This document shows positions 40,501-52,016 of a stretch of 64,000 nt of DNA, piece after piece; the stretch's first letter is position 1, and each line of letters begins with the position of its first letter. Under the pieces are notes generated by a model, which saw nothing but the letters and a program-made list of their open reading frames with translations, did no database searches and was not told the origin of the DNA. Made by a program: the position numbers and the translations under genes. Location of the stretch: NCBI GenBank assembly GCA_030549495.1, contig JAUIRK010000511.1, positions 780,001-844,000 of the forward strand. The letters are read 5' to 3'. The stretch is from Nectonema munidae. Lineage: Eukaryota > Nematomorpha > Nectonematoida > Nectonematidae.

Positions 40501-43500
40501 GGCACCCTTCATCAGGAGAAAAGCCAACCAATGATATTCCGCTTATCGGGATGTCTGATGATGCCTTCTGTACACAATTTTTGTATTTACTAAAAAAACA
40601 AATACAAGAAAATGTTCTAAGTTTTTCATTTTTAATAATAAGAGTGAGAAAGAGAGAGAATAAAACTTAGTATTTTAAATTCATTTATTGTATTTAGATG
40701 GCGTTAATTTCCTGATATTATTTAATATATTTTGAAAATTTAATAAAGAAAATTAGAATGAATATATGGTCTAAAGGTGAATAATTCATTTGTCCCAAAA
40801 TTATTTGTTATTTCAAACAAAAATCTAAAATTTATTGAAATGTGAAAAATGCTGTTTAAGTATTTGCTAAACATTTGTGCTGTTTATCAAAAAAATTAGC
40901 GTATTGATAAACGCACTGATGATGAAACGGAATGCGGAGATTATCTGATTTTGCAAGGTAAACACGAGTACAACGAACCACGCTTGAAAATACAATATTT
41001 ATCATAATAAACGTGTGACACATCAAAATGTTGCAAGTTTTATACTGAATCTGAATACGCTACCTATTTTTATGATAAATATGAATATAAAAAACTTAAA
41101 TAAAAATAATCTAAAAATTGCTTTGATAAAAAACCTTCAAGTGAGCCAAGATTTTCTTATGTGAAATTTCCTTTACAGCATGATTGTATCCATAAAAAGG
41201 GACAAATAAAAGTCCCTATATATTACCTGTTTTGCATGGAGTTGACAGAGCATTGAGAAAAGGTTCTTGGATTTTCGTTCGATAAACCCGAACTCATGAC
41301 CTTTCTTTCACAATTATAGGGAGCCATTACTTGAGAATCATCATGTTCAGCACCCAATCTTTAAGATGGAGAGTTTGAAAAAAGTTTATAAAAGAGGCAT
41401 GTGAGAATCTGGCCTTACATGTGCCCCATCTCATGAGCAACGGTTAAAACATTGGAATATGATTGGTGATATACAGAAACTCCATAAGCACTTTCTTGGT
41501 TACAGACCATATCAAAATTTGCTAGTCCTAGATGTAGTAAGTAGTAGATGAAGTTAGAAGTTATTAAAAAAATATTAAATGACACGCGTAAGAATAAATT
41601 GGTGTAATAACTTTTGAAGGCTGACATCACAAGACATTTAGGCGTTAAGAAGCCAAGAAGGAGTTTTTCAAAATTGAATGAAGACATTTAAATAATTGCA
41701 CTATATTTTTGATTTACCATTTTTTGCAATCTTGAATATGAATTTGGCATTAAAATTTTGAAGTTTTATTATTACCATTTTTATTTACAAACATGTGTGC
41801 ACAGGACGCGAACACTTTATCTCTCTTATAGGACAACTTTTTATTGATTTTTTTGTAAAATACCTTTTACTTCCTTATGAATATATTATGTTTAAAAGTT
41901 TTCGTCTTTTTTCGAAAGTAAAGGAATGATTACGTAAATTATTTTTTGTGATTGGCTAAAAACGTGTGCAAAACGTTTTAGTTTTAAACAGTGATGACCT
42001 ACGTTACGGTATTGCGTATTTCTGACTTCCTTTTTTCGTGCCGAAAAATGGCATCGAAACAAATATGATGGCATTTAAAAAACGTATCAAAATTTCCAAA
42101 AAAGTCAAAGCATAAAAAGTAATGGAGCCTGATCAAAACAATTTTACCTTACGAATAAATTCTTCTAATATTTTTGGCAAAGCGTTTCCCATACTTTTAC
42201 TCCTCATTGCTCCCTAAGATGAGTTTATTCCAAGGAAATCCCATTAAAATTTATTTTCTTTTAGAATAAAAAATGCATATGGGCTTATATGTGACGCTTA
42301 AGTTTGGTGTTTATCCGTGAAATTTTTCACTTTGATGTTTCTCAAATTAATTGTGACTGAAATAGATTCTATACGCTTTCTTTACTTAAAATTTTTGCAG
42401 GATTCATCCATTTCAAAGAAAGATCAAAGAATATTTTAATCACTTTGATAACATAACGTATTTAGACTGCCAAAATATGTCAATCCTGTTCTTGAAATCA
42501 CTGATTGTGAGAGAATTAACAACTTCTTCCATCTAAGAATTCCAATCATCAATGACTCTTTGTGTTAAGTCATTTTGACGGTAATTGTTTTGAAAACATT
42601 CAGATTTAAACTTATAACAATGCGATCTGGAAATTCTTGCTGAGAACACAGGTAAACATTTTATCATATTTTTCCCTATGTATTTTTCTCTATGTTTATA
42701 AATGATATTTGTGATGATCTAAAATCAAATAATATAAAAATTTATGCTGATGATATAAAATTATTCAAGGGTTCAAAGGGTGAAGGTACGAAGAATATAC
42801 AGATTGATCTATACAAAATATATAGATGGAGTAAAGAATGGGATATGCAGTTGAATATAAATAAGTGCTATCACCTTCAAATTGGAAAAAAAAAGGATGC
42901 CAGTTTTTATATAGGCGGAACTAAGCTAAACCAAGTTGAAAAGCATAATGATCTAGGATTAATCGTTGATTCAAAGTTTTGTTTCTCTGATCATGTATTG
43001 CACGTTGTCAAGAAAGCCTTCACTATTCTACACACGTTGAACAATAATTTCATCTTATCTGAAATCGAAATTTCTCTGTATTTATACAAATCTTTAGTCA
43101 GACCTGTTCTGGAATACGCGAATGTAATTTTTGGAAGTTCATCAATTATCAACATCAGAAAAATAGAAAAGGTTCAAAAAGTATTCACAAAGCACTTGAA
43201 AGGAATTCAAAATTTATGTTATATTGAAAGACTTCAAAAGATTGACCTGCCTTCTTTATATTATCGAAGCCTGAGAAATGAAATGATATCAATATTTAAT
43301 ATCGTAAAAGGAAATATGAAGATTGATGAGGAAGTTTTGCCTGGATATTCGAAGAGAATTTCCAGATCACACTTGCTGAAGTTTGCACCTGAATCCTTTC
43401 AAAGTAAGTATAGAAGCAGATATTTAATCCAAAGAGCATACAATCACTGGAATGGCTTACCTAATGGAGTTGTTAACTCAATTACTGTGAAAGAATTTGA

Positions 43501-46500
43501 AAAAAAACTCGATGAATTTTGGAAAGACAAAAGATTTGCCGTTCCTTGAAAAATACGCTATATTTGATGCAATTCTCATAGGCTGCTAGCCTCTTTAAAT
43601 TGCTTAATAAACTTATGTTATGTTATGTTATGTTATAATCTTGAAGATGGCGATCATTTCATTCTATAGTAACGTGAAGGTAGTAGCTTTTCGTAAGATT
43701 TATGAATTTATGCCTGGTGCGACGAAAATTTAACCTTCTTGATATTAAAATTTATAGCTATTTGCTTTTCATATAAAATTATGAATGATACAAGATGTTT
43801 TTTTCAGATATTTTTATTAATCTTTTAATCAGAACTTAGTTTGAAATTAATTTTGTTTGTCCAGATTTTTAATGCCTTTTTTGATTAATCCATTAAGTCC
43901 CAATGCTCCCATTTGGGAACATAAGTAATTTCATCTTCGTCTGCTTTTTTCAATGACTTTGAATATAAATCGTCTGCGTTTTTTTAGATATCGTTTGATT
44001 TCTATGGTACTTAATGGCTTAAATAAAGATTAAACAAGCTTCTTGAAAATTAAATTGATGAATTAAAAAGAGTGTTTTCAGTTAAGTCATATTTTAGTAT
44101 GTTTTGATAAAGTGGTGTTGGGTGAAACTCAGTAGATAAATTTATCATCGAACTTTTGCACTAGAAAATGTTACAAAATTATTTACTACACCAACTTTCG
44201 ATACAAAAAAACAGATGAAAATCCTACCGAACTTCGATATTTATAAAAACTTTTTAGTTTTATTCCTGCGCAATTTTAAAGGGTATTTTTTTACAAAAAT
44301 CTCCATCGTTCTGTACCGTAATTTCGAAACGTAGCATATATCATATTGCACAACTGGTTTTAGCCAAATGAATGAAGCAAGTATCAAACAAATTATTTTG
44401 AACAATTATTGAAATAATTTTAACTATGTTTTAATAAATTGCATCAAAATCTCTCTCTTTTCTAAAACAATTCCTCATATTTTTTACAATAAAGAAAAAT
44501 AAATCCTGTTTTGTTCCCTAATCTTTATATAGTACATGAAGTGTTCGAGATAATTTTTTGGTTTTGACAGTTTCAAATTTTCAGAATATTTTCGCAATAA
44601 AAAACATTTCTGTATCATTAATTATTCAAAATTTGTTCACAAAGAATACTTTTTATAAATTTGTCTTTTGTACACAGGTTTGCCAATAACGCATTGTTAA
44701 TAGACCACCACTGTAAAACTTATTTTCAAGTGGCATACAGTAAGATGTATTGAAGCAGGCATGCATCTTACCCAAGGCTTATGGATTCCTATAGATATTG
44801 TAGGCTGTTGACGTTATAGTATTGTAGCTACAAAGTATACAATTTTCAAATCCTCATAAACAAATACTTTTTATATAAAGTTTTTCATATTTAAATTATT
44901 TAAATTTTATTCAAAATAATCATAGAATCATATATACCATTTTTAACTATATAGTAAAAATGCTAATTTGATTTTAAACGCAATATTTGAAGGATAATTC
45001 ATTTGAATTGAAATTTCAATGTATTTCTGATTTCACTTTTGAATACATAAAAACTGAGTGCTATCATATACAAAGCATTGATTTTCTGATCTTTTAGTCT
45101 TCACGGCCCCCATGAAACAAATGGAATGCGTCAAGTAACGCAAATGTCTTAAGGAAATGAAAATCATCTTCAAAACCGTTTTTATACTACACAACTTATC
45201 TCAAACCTGTTTAGGTTTGAAAGGTCAAATAGGTTATTTACCACATGGAGCAATTAAATGTTTTTTTGTAAAACATTAAATTATTAAGATTAGATTAAGT
45301 GTAATGAGAAGATAAAATAATTGATGCATTTTTAATTTTAGCTCCCTTCACTATCAAGCTCATTCTTTTGTGCAAGCGTTTTTAACAATGCATTTATATA
45401 CTAAATGGCAGGATTAACATTCTAAACCTTTTGCTTATTGATATAATAATTTGAAAAGCTACATGTGGTAAGGATTTGCTTCATACTCAGTGATCAAATT
45501 TTTAATGCTTCTGCCTTCTTTTTCAGCGAACTATATTTCCCCCTTTTTCTGAATTACCTGGAAAGCTTAATTTTGCTGAAAATGCAAGAGAAACAGGAAA
45601 GATAATAAAAATGAAGTGTTAGGCGGAAATGTAGTTGGCATATGAAATATGGTTTCGGTGTTTTAGAGCAGGATAATTTGTTTTCGAAGGCAGAGAATGA
45701 AATTAAAAATTCTCAATTAAACTCAATAATATTAATATTGGATTCTTAAGAGTGCATGTTTCTCAACAAACTATTACTTATAACATTTTGGAAGAAGCGT
45801 CATAGATGTCACTATTTTGGATTCCATACCTAAAACATTTGTATATTAAAAACGCTAATTTTACCTGCTATTCCGCTTTGAGAATCTCTGGGTTGCACGT
45901 CACTAAAAAAAACGCTTGAAACACTTGCACTATAAGTTCTAAATAACGATTTTACGCAGATATCAGCATGAATAGATCACATCCAGGATAGTTGTACAAT
46001 AATTTTGAAGCCCCAAATCCGTCTAGTGTTTTATGCATATCGTCTATTACGATCCTTCCCTGAAATATTTATGGAAAAAATGACACGGTATGCCAAACTT
46101 CGTCAAGATATGAAATTTTGAATTGCGCAACAACATACTTTTTAATAATACACTTGATAATTCGCAAAGATTTTTATACCGATATAAGAATAGTTCTATT
46201 TGAAAAACTTACGGTATATCTCCCCAGTTTATGTAATCGAAGTCCAATTTGGCTCTTAGCATATATTTCCTTGTTCTAAAAAGTGATTTCCTCTTTCATA
46301 TACATCGTATCTGTCGCGATAAAAACTTACAAAAGCAAAAATCTTCTTTATTTGATCTAGGTTTATTCTGTCAGTTGCAAGGCAAACATCAACCGTGAAA
46401 TCTAAAAGAGAAAAAAATTTTGAGCTAGCAAATTATCAGAAACTTTTTATTAAATATACGTTCCTTCAATGAAAAGATATTGAAAAATTTTTCCTTTCTC

Positions 46501-49438
46501 ATTTAAGTAGGTAAGATCCTAGTTTGAGATTTCAAATGTTTAGAATTGAACACAAGACAAAATTTTCGTGTGTGATTTGATTAATTCTTGTATATAAATT
46601 CAATATCTTTCTTTCGATATTTAGATTTTTGAATTTTTCACTTGGTATAAATTTTATCTCAAGAGAATTTTATATGTCAAATAAATATAAAATATATTTA
46701 AAAAAGTCGTTCCTATGGGTATTAACAATATTTTCAAATATAAACATTCATATATTTTAACATTGACTATATAAAATATCTCTTTGTGACCAACTCAAAA
46801 TTTCTTGGCGTCGGTGCAGGTGAGTCAATGAATGTGGTTAACTACAAAGATAATATTTAGCATAGTAGCAGATGTAGCAGCTTCTACAGGCCCCGCGCTT
46901 AGTAGTACCGGAACTGTATACATATGTCACCTTTTCTCGCTTAATGACTAACTCTGTCGATTCATTTGATATTTTTGTTCTTTGATTTCTCCATTGTTTA
47001 TGGGTAATTTCAAAGCGGCCTTCTGGCCTTTAATAATATAATCCATTGAACTGATATTGATTGTGATTTCCCTTTCAAATTAAAATTTTATACATTGTTA
47101 ATTCTTAAGCCAAAGTTATTTTTCTTTCTTTTTTAACCATGTTATGTTTCACTCAATATTAATTTCGAATAAATTTTCTACCTATCTATATCTTTTCATT
47201 GTACTGCATGCTGCATGAATACTTCGGCTTTCAGTGATGATTTCTCTTTAGAAAGGTTTCAAAAGTATTTTCTTTTAATTAAAAATAATTCTTTTTAGTT
47301 TATTAAAACCTAAAAAACTTTGTTTTATAATAAAAAGGTGTTATTCGCGTTTTAAGTTACATTCCTTCCTTTTATAATAATTGTATTGATTTTGACTGTT
47401 TATTTATTTTGAAAAACTATAATATATATAGATGAATCATAAGACAACAGGTAATGGAAATTGTTTATTATTAACTCTTTATCAATTGCTCTTTTAATAG
47501 TGAAAATTTGGCTAATAAGCTTCGTGTACTAACTTATATTGAATTAATTTATAATTCCTGTTTTTATTATAATATATTGAGTATGAGAGTGTATATAATG
47601 ATTCGGATTATTCATTTCAAGCAATAACCTCATTTAATAGGATAAATTCAACTGACGAAAAGTTTGGTATCCCTTCAGTTGATAATGTTGCTAAAAAACC
47701 TGGACAAAGAAAATAGTGTAAAAGTGATTGGACTGTTTAATTTTTTATCACTATATTTAAATACTTTTCATACCTTTTTGTAGTTTGTAAGATTTAGTTG
47801 TTATTTAATTCTATTTTTTTAGATTTTTATTAAATGCTTTATGTATAATGGTTTTATGATTATTCGTGTGTTTTCCCATCTTTTTATCTCTTTGCTTCCT
47901 TCTTCGGCCTTATTTTACGCGCTTTTTCACCTAATCAACTTTAAAAAAGAAAGATTTCTTCAGGATCTACTAGTTAGAAAATCTTCCAGGCATCAAATAA
48001 ATAGTCTAATATATATATACAATTTCCACACTTTCTAATGTTTTGAATACTTCAATTAATATTATTCCTCTTCCTTATAATTCATATAACAAGCTTGCTC
48101 GTAAAATTTAAAATAAAACGATTTATCCTTTCAATTATAATTAAGCCTTTAATGATTCATTTTTTATAAATATTCATGAAAATAATAACTAAACTTCAAA
48201 TATAAAGAACAAAATTGAATTCAAAATTTAAATATTTTTTATAGAAAAAAATTATTTTAACATTTGAAATTTTTTAGTTTGATTTTCTTTAATTTAAAAT
48301 AAATAAAATAAAATTGGTAAAAAGCTCATCAATTTGTTCATTTTGTTCCAATGCTTCCTTCTATAGATTTGATTTGTACTTCCTTCTAATTCGACCATGG
48401 GTAACCTTTCGATGAGGGATTAATGAGTAAAACACCGTTTTATTTGTTGATTTAAATTCAAAAAAGTAAAATAAAAATGAACTTACATTGAGAAGCTGCT
48501 AAAATACATGAATTCAAAATTTTTAAGTAAATGAAGTAAAATCGATCACCTGAAAAATATCGATAAGTTGGTATATGCATTTAGTAAAAAGCCTTGCAAA
48601 ATGTATAAGCGACTGCAGAACAAGATGTGTCTACTGCGATGTCACCAATGAAAGAAAAGAAAGAGGATTTTTGTTTACCCCATCTTTTCAATTGGTGCAT
48701 GAATTATTATAGTTAAAAGATTTAAACTTCTGTATATGTTAGAGATAAGAGTTTAATTTATATAAATTTTGCCATGTTAACGATGGTCTTAAATGCTGCT
48801 CGAATTGGCATACACAAATGTGTACAAGATGTTAAAAAACATATCAAAATTTGAGAAATTATTGACATCAGCAAAATTGAAAAGATCGCCTATATTTGTT
48901 CAAATACCTTTTCTCTACCTAACTGAAAATATTTTTAGAAAATTTTAACTATAATCAAATTGTAACCAGAATTTGTTAATCTTTTACTAAAACTTTTTTC
49001 AATGTATCTGACTTTTTTAATTTTATCTATATCAAATACTCTTCATCGCCATGAATTAATTCTGTGGGCATTGATTGATTCAAGTGGTTGAAAAGCCTCA
49101 AATTTGTAAGAGCATTTGTATCTTGTACTTCTTTCTTTCTTTTAGTTTAAAAAGAGCATTCTCTGCTCTGTCTAATGTGACAAAACAGAGACCTGAGATC
49201 ATTTTTTCAAGAAGAGCGTAACTTTTCTTCAACGTGGCCATAGCAAGGTTAATAATTTTGTTTCATTAATTTGTTATAAAATGTGTCTACACTATTGCGT
49301 ATATCTTCTTTTCTTTTTGAGTCACTATATGTATAATAATGTCGGCCAAAATTCATTCTATCTCTGAAAGTTAGAAAAGACAACCTTACCTTGTGAAAAT
49401 AGCAGAAAAGCTGTAATTACAAAAATTGGATATATCAT
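37534..49438 (-). CDS. Secreted M12B metalloprotease, right copy (11 exons)
   Basis: Minus-strand exons: 49,390-49,438; 48,487-48,498; 46,331-46,401; 46,213-46,275; 45,956-46,059; 45,865-45,902; 41,419-41,527; 41,227-41,358; 40,472-40,589; 37,623-37,751; 37,534-37,566. Every exon has the same length as in the left copy (858 nt, 285 aa), with matching GT-AG sites and no stop. Signal peptide MIYPIFVITAFLLFSQAASQ, catalytic domain from FTVDVCLATD, canonical zinc motif HEMGHILGAEHD, Met-turn KVMSS, cysteine-rich tail (YSNCESIGC, VCKDRQCKYQ). About 57 of 285 residues differ from the left copy by my count; all cysteines and catalytic residues are kept. As in the left copy there is no prodomain. Introns 3 (55 nt) and 5 (53 nt) are short; intron 6 has been lengthened to 4.3 kb by a LINE and other insertions. 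Not confirmed by transcript. Confidence 0.82.
38445..39505. mobile_element. hAT-like element in intron 9 of the right gene
   Basis: The left end CAGTGATTCCCAACTTTTTT is hAT-type. Its inner part (about 38,990-39,490) matches 55,165-55,690 in reverse complement. The left arm lacks it, so it arrived after the arms separated. Both copies keep a broken frame on the strand that is plus at 55,500 (FKSEIAKLVDRTFEDFKKP), which I cannot place in a transposase with confidence. Confidence 0.55.
41760..42660. other. Intron 6 sequence, right gene
   Basis: 41,760-42,060 is partly alignable to 18,680-18,900 of the left arm (for example the complement of GCACACGTTTT). 42,060-42,660 shows nothing recognisable beyond AT-rich sequence leading into the LINE. 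Confidence 0.45.
42660..43640 (+). mobile_element. 5'-truncated LINE (reverse transcriptase C-terminal half)
   Basis: An open frame at 42,692-43,549 starts in the middle of the reverse transcriptase: FINDICDDL, then IYADDIKLF (catalytic YADD), LNINKC, DLGLIVDSK, SLVRPVLEYANVIF and the C-terminal WNGLPNGVV. The order and motifs are those of CR1/L2-type non-LTR elements. The frame is open over 285 codons, so the copy is fairly young, but it lacks endonuclease and the N-terminal half. A (TTATG)n tail at 43,614-43,636 marks the 3' end. It sits in intron 6 of the right gene, in sense opposite to it. Confidence 0.85.
43614..43636 (+). repeat. (TTATG)n tail of the LINE
   Basis: Four to five TTATG units directly after the LINE 3' untranslated region. 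Short microsatellite tails in place of poly(A) are known in CR1/L2-type elements. Confidence 0.75.
43885..44020 (+). mobile_element. piggyBac-like terminal fragment
   Basis: TTAATCCATTAAGTCCCAATG followed, 18 nt from the TTAA, by TCCCATTTGGGA (43,907-43,918). Downstream ATCGTCTGCGTTTTTTTAGA and GATATCGTTTGATTTC resemble the inner part of the fragments at 3439 and 31,404. Confidence 0.45.
44030..45085. other. Intron 6 sequence, right gene, no partner in left arm
   Basis: AT-rich, no gene or known repeat recognised. Colinearity with the left arm resumes near 45,090 (left 17,900). Confidence 0.45.
46450..47580. other. Intron 2 sequence private to the right arm
   Basis: Not clearly matched in the left arm. 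46,795-46,930 is a little richer in GC (GGCGTCGGTGCAGGTGAG) but shows no long frame. Nothing recognised. Confidence 0.4.
47590..47720 (+). pseudogene. Coding-like remnant opposite to the right gene
   Basis: Plus strand reads about 38 residues after an AG: YNDSDYSFQAITSFNRIN then FGIPSVDNVAKKPGQRK and a stop. The left arm has the same peptide on its minus strand but shifted. Unidentified; it may be the last exon of a gene nested in intron 2, older than the duplication. Confidence 0.35.
48487..48498 (-). other. 12-nt microexon (exon 2), right copy
   Basis: CAGCTTCTCAAT on the minus strand between TGTATTTTAG and GTAAGTTC. It keeps phase and length relative to the left copy; its last base change turns the following codon from GAT to TAT. 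Confidence 0.65.
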
Positions 49439-49483
49439 GGTTACTATTCAGAAGTAGGATATATTATACATTTTTTCATTTGA

Positions 49484-49491
49484 TATTTATA
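49484..49491 (-). promoter_or_regulatory. TATA box of right metalloprotease gene
   Basis: TATAAATA on the minus strand, 46 nt before the ATG at 49,438, matching the left copy. About 40 bp around it is nearly unchanged between the arms. Confidence 0.6.
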
Positions 49492-50589
49492 CAAAAGTTT
49501 GTTTGTACAGCCTCATTCAGAAGATCATATTAATTTATTATTAGTTAAAGTGACCTTGGTGCAATTATGGGAATATTTGTTTTGTAAACACAAATTTCAT
49601 TTTAGATGAAGACAAAATGTTCATTATATTGATTATTATTTGAAAATTATATAGAATTTGAGTCAATATTGCTAATAAACGTTATCCTAAGAGTAAATAT
49701 TACTTTTAAGTTATGTAAATACTATTTTGTTTCAAATCATAAATCGTGATATAATTTTGTCAGAGTCGTTTGATATTAGATTTCATCGTGGAATATAGAG
49801 ATACGCAATCTATATAGTTAATTAATGAAAAGTTAAATTTACAATATTTTCTATATCTAAAAGATATTTTAGACTTCAATAAAAATATTATAGGTTTTCA
49901 ATGGCAGCAAACATTACTAAAACAAAGTGTTAACAATGAATCAAGAAATTATTCATTCAAAGAGAAAAGTAGAAAATCATAATTTTTCCAAAATATACTC
50001 AATACAATTTTGTTTTGTCTCGAAAGTCTACATTTTTTTTTGCGATTAGGGCAACATAGCTATTTCACTGAAAAATATATAGCATCTACTACTATATATA
50101 AAGTTTTAGCGAGTATTATGCGTAATTTTACTACTTAATATATAAAGTGAATGATATTATAGTAAATTTACCACTTTGTTTTAAAACAAACAATTGAATA
50201 ATATATTTAAGAGCTATAGTGGTTAATTTTTACAATCTTTTAATTTTTGATACTTTCAATGTTTTTTATGTTGTATTTCCCAAAAAAATGTTTGGATAAA
50301 AAGTCTTAGATCTCAGAGACCTTTATTGACGGAAGCTTTATTTCAAACGAACTTTCGCATGTTAATATTTCAATAAAAACTAAAAATAAAAATAAAAGTT
50401 TAAAAAAGTTGCTATTTTTTTTTATTGAAAAAATCATTTTATAAATATATTTTTTTTTATTTTATTAAAAAATATTTATAGGACACTGAAATTTATTATT
50501 TTTTTATAAATTTATCAAAAAACTATAAGTGAAAATTAACGCCATCTAAATTAAATAATATAATAAAAGTTAATTAATAATGATTTACC

Positions 50590-51015
50590 CGTGTTTCTTA
50601 ACCTTTTTTACTCATGGACCCATTTTCACTTATTTTTTTCTAGGTGGACCCGTTCATAAAAATTGGACAAAAAAATATTTAATTTAATATTTTTCACTAA
50701 TAAAATTTTTGAAGTATATACTTAGAAATCATATTGAAATGAAAGCAAATGTAATGCAACAATTTTTATAATAAAAAAAAGACATTTAATGAGATCCCTG
50801 TGGTTGATGCTGCTCCACGCGTTTCTTTATATCTGGTTGCATTGAAGTTAATGCTAGTCGTAAAGCACCTCTTTTTACGATGCCAAGTCTATTGCGAACT
50901 TTTTATAATAAAAACCGTTATGAGATGGTTTTCTTCATGGACCACCAAATATCATTGTAGACCCCCAATTTATAATATTTCACCTGTGGACCCTCTGAAT
51001 TATTATATGGACCCC
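50590..51015. mobile_element. Non-autonomous hAT element, right arm
   Basis: Reverse-complement partner of 11,518-11,955. It starts CCCGTGTTTCTTAACCTTTT and keeps the GTGGACC motifs; the far end has been worn down. The shared position dates this insertion before the duplication. Confidence 0.6.
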
Positions 51016-51060
51016 TGAATTATTTATTACTCAACTAGTAATATTACTACTTATTTTTTT

Positions 51061-51350
51061 CAGCGATGAAAAGGAGAAATAATAAAGCTACACTTTATGG
51101 ACGAATTAATGGAGTCTTAGGCAAGTTTAAGAAAAACGAATTTCTACAAAAAGTTTCAAGAAGATTGGTAAGACTAATTCAGTATGGCCTATCATTTCAA
51201 TGTTATGCCAGAAAGTTAGACGTGTTTAGCGAGTTATAACAAATTTTAAGCTACACTATTAATTTAAGTCATAAGTGTGTTTTTCTAATTCACGAATTTC
51301 CCACTCATTTTGATAAAAACCTAATGGACTCTACAAACGACCTACAAAAC
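51061..51350 (+). pseudogene. Unidentified open-frame remnant, right arm
   Basis: Partner of 10,919-11,210. The plus-strand frame shows ATLYGRINGVLGKFKK and LVRLIQYGLSFQCY before an in-frame stop; the rest resembles the left copy. It marks the outer end of the right arm, beyond which the third metalloprotease fragment begins. Confidence 0.3.
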
Positions 51351-52016
51351 TTAAGATTTTTGTCCTTAAATAGCATTTTTAACATTTCAATAAATTTTAG
51401 ATTTTTGTTTCGAATGACAAATAATTTTGGGACAAATGAATTATTCACCTTTAGACCACATGTTCATTCTAATTTTCTTTATTAAATTTTCAAAATATAA
51501 GAAATTATATCAGCAAATTAACGCCATCTAAATACAATAAATGAATTTAAAATATTAATTTCTTGTATTTGTTTTTTTAGTAGATACAAAAATTGTGTAC
51601 AGAAGGCATCATCAGACATCCCGATAAGCGGAATATCATTGGTTGGCTTTTCTCCTGATGAAGGGTGCCAACGATATCCCCAAAGTATTTCTGAATATGT
51701 AAGGAATTTAGCATACTTCTCATTTATTCAAGTATCGTCCACTACACAGGCCCGTAGCCAGAAAAAAATTGTAGGAAGGCCAAAAAGCAAAAAATAGATA
51801 TTATCAACAAGGTTCCCAAATGTCTATGTTCCATTAGATCTCAATATTAATATTTTCTTAAATCTTCATCTGTAGAAAAGACTGTGAGATGGCGTTAAGA
51901 TCGGTCGGTGTAAACCTATAAAATTAGTGTTATTTTATGTAAAATTTCTCCAATTCTCTTAGAAGTATTATAAATTTGAAAAATTTAAGGATTCTAGTTT
52001 GTCCTTTTGCAAATCT

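Larger units (their letters stand above)
37370..51352 (-). repeat. Right arm of large inverted duplication
   Basis: Colinear, in reverse complement, with 10,920-22,445. It is longer (14.0 versus 11.5 kb) because of private insertions: a hAT element (38,445-39,505), a LINE (42,660-43,640), a piggyBac-like terminus (from 43,885) and the stretch 46,450-47,580. It lacks the left arm's SINEs and the 14,720-15,785 insert. Carries the second complete metalloprotease gene. Confidence 0.9.

Noticed and set aside
47420-47480. OTU-protease-like motif (GNGNCLLLTL) on the plus strand
   Set aside because: Only ten residues, ended by a stop soon after, with no other OTU signature; likely chance.
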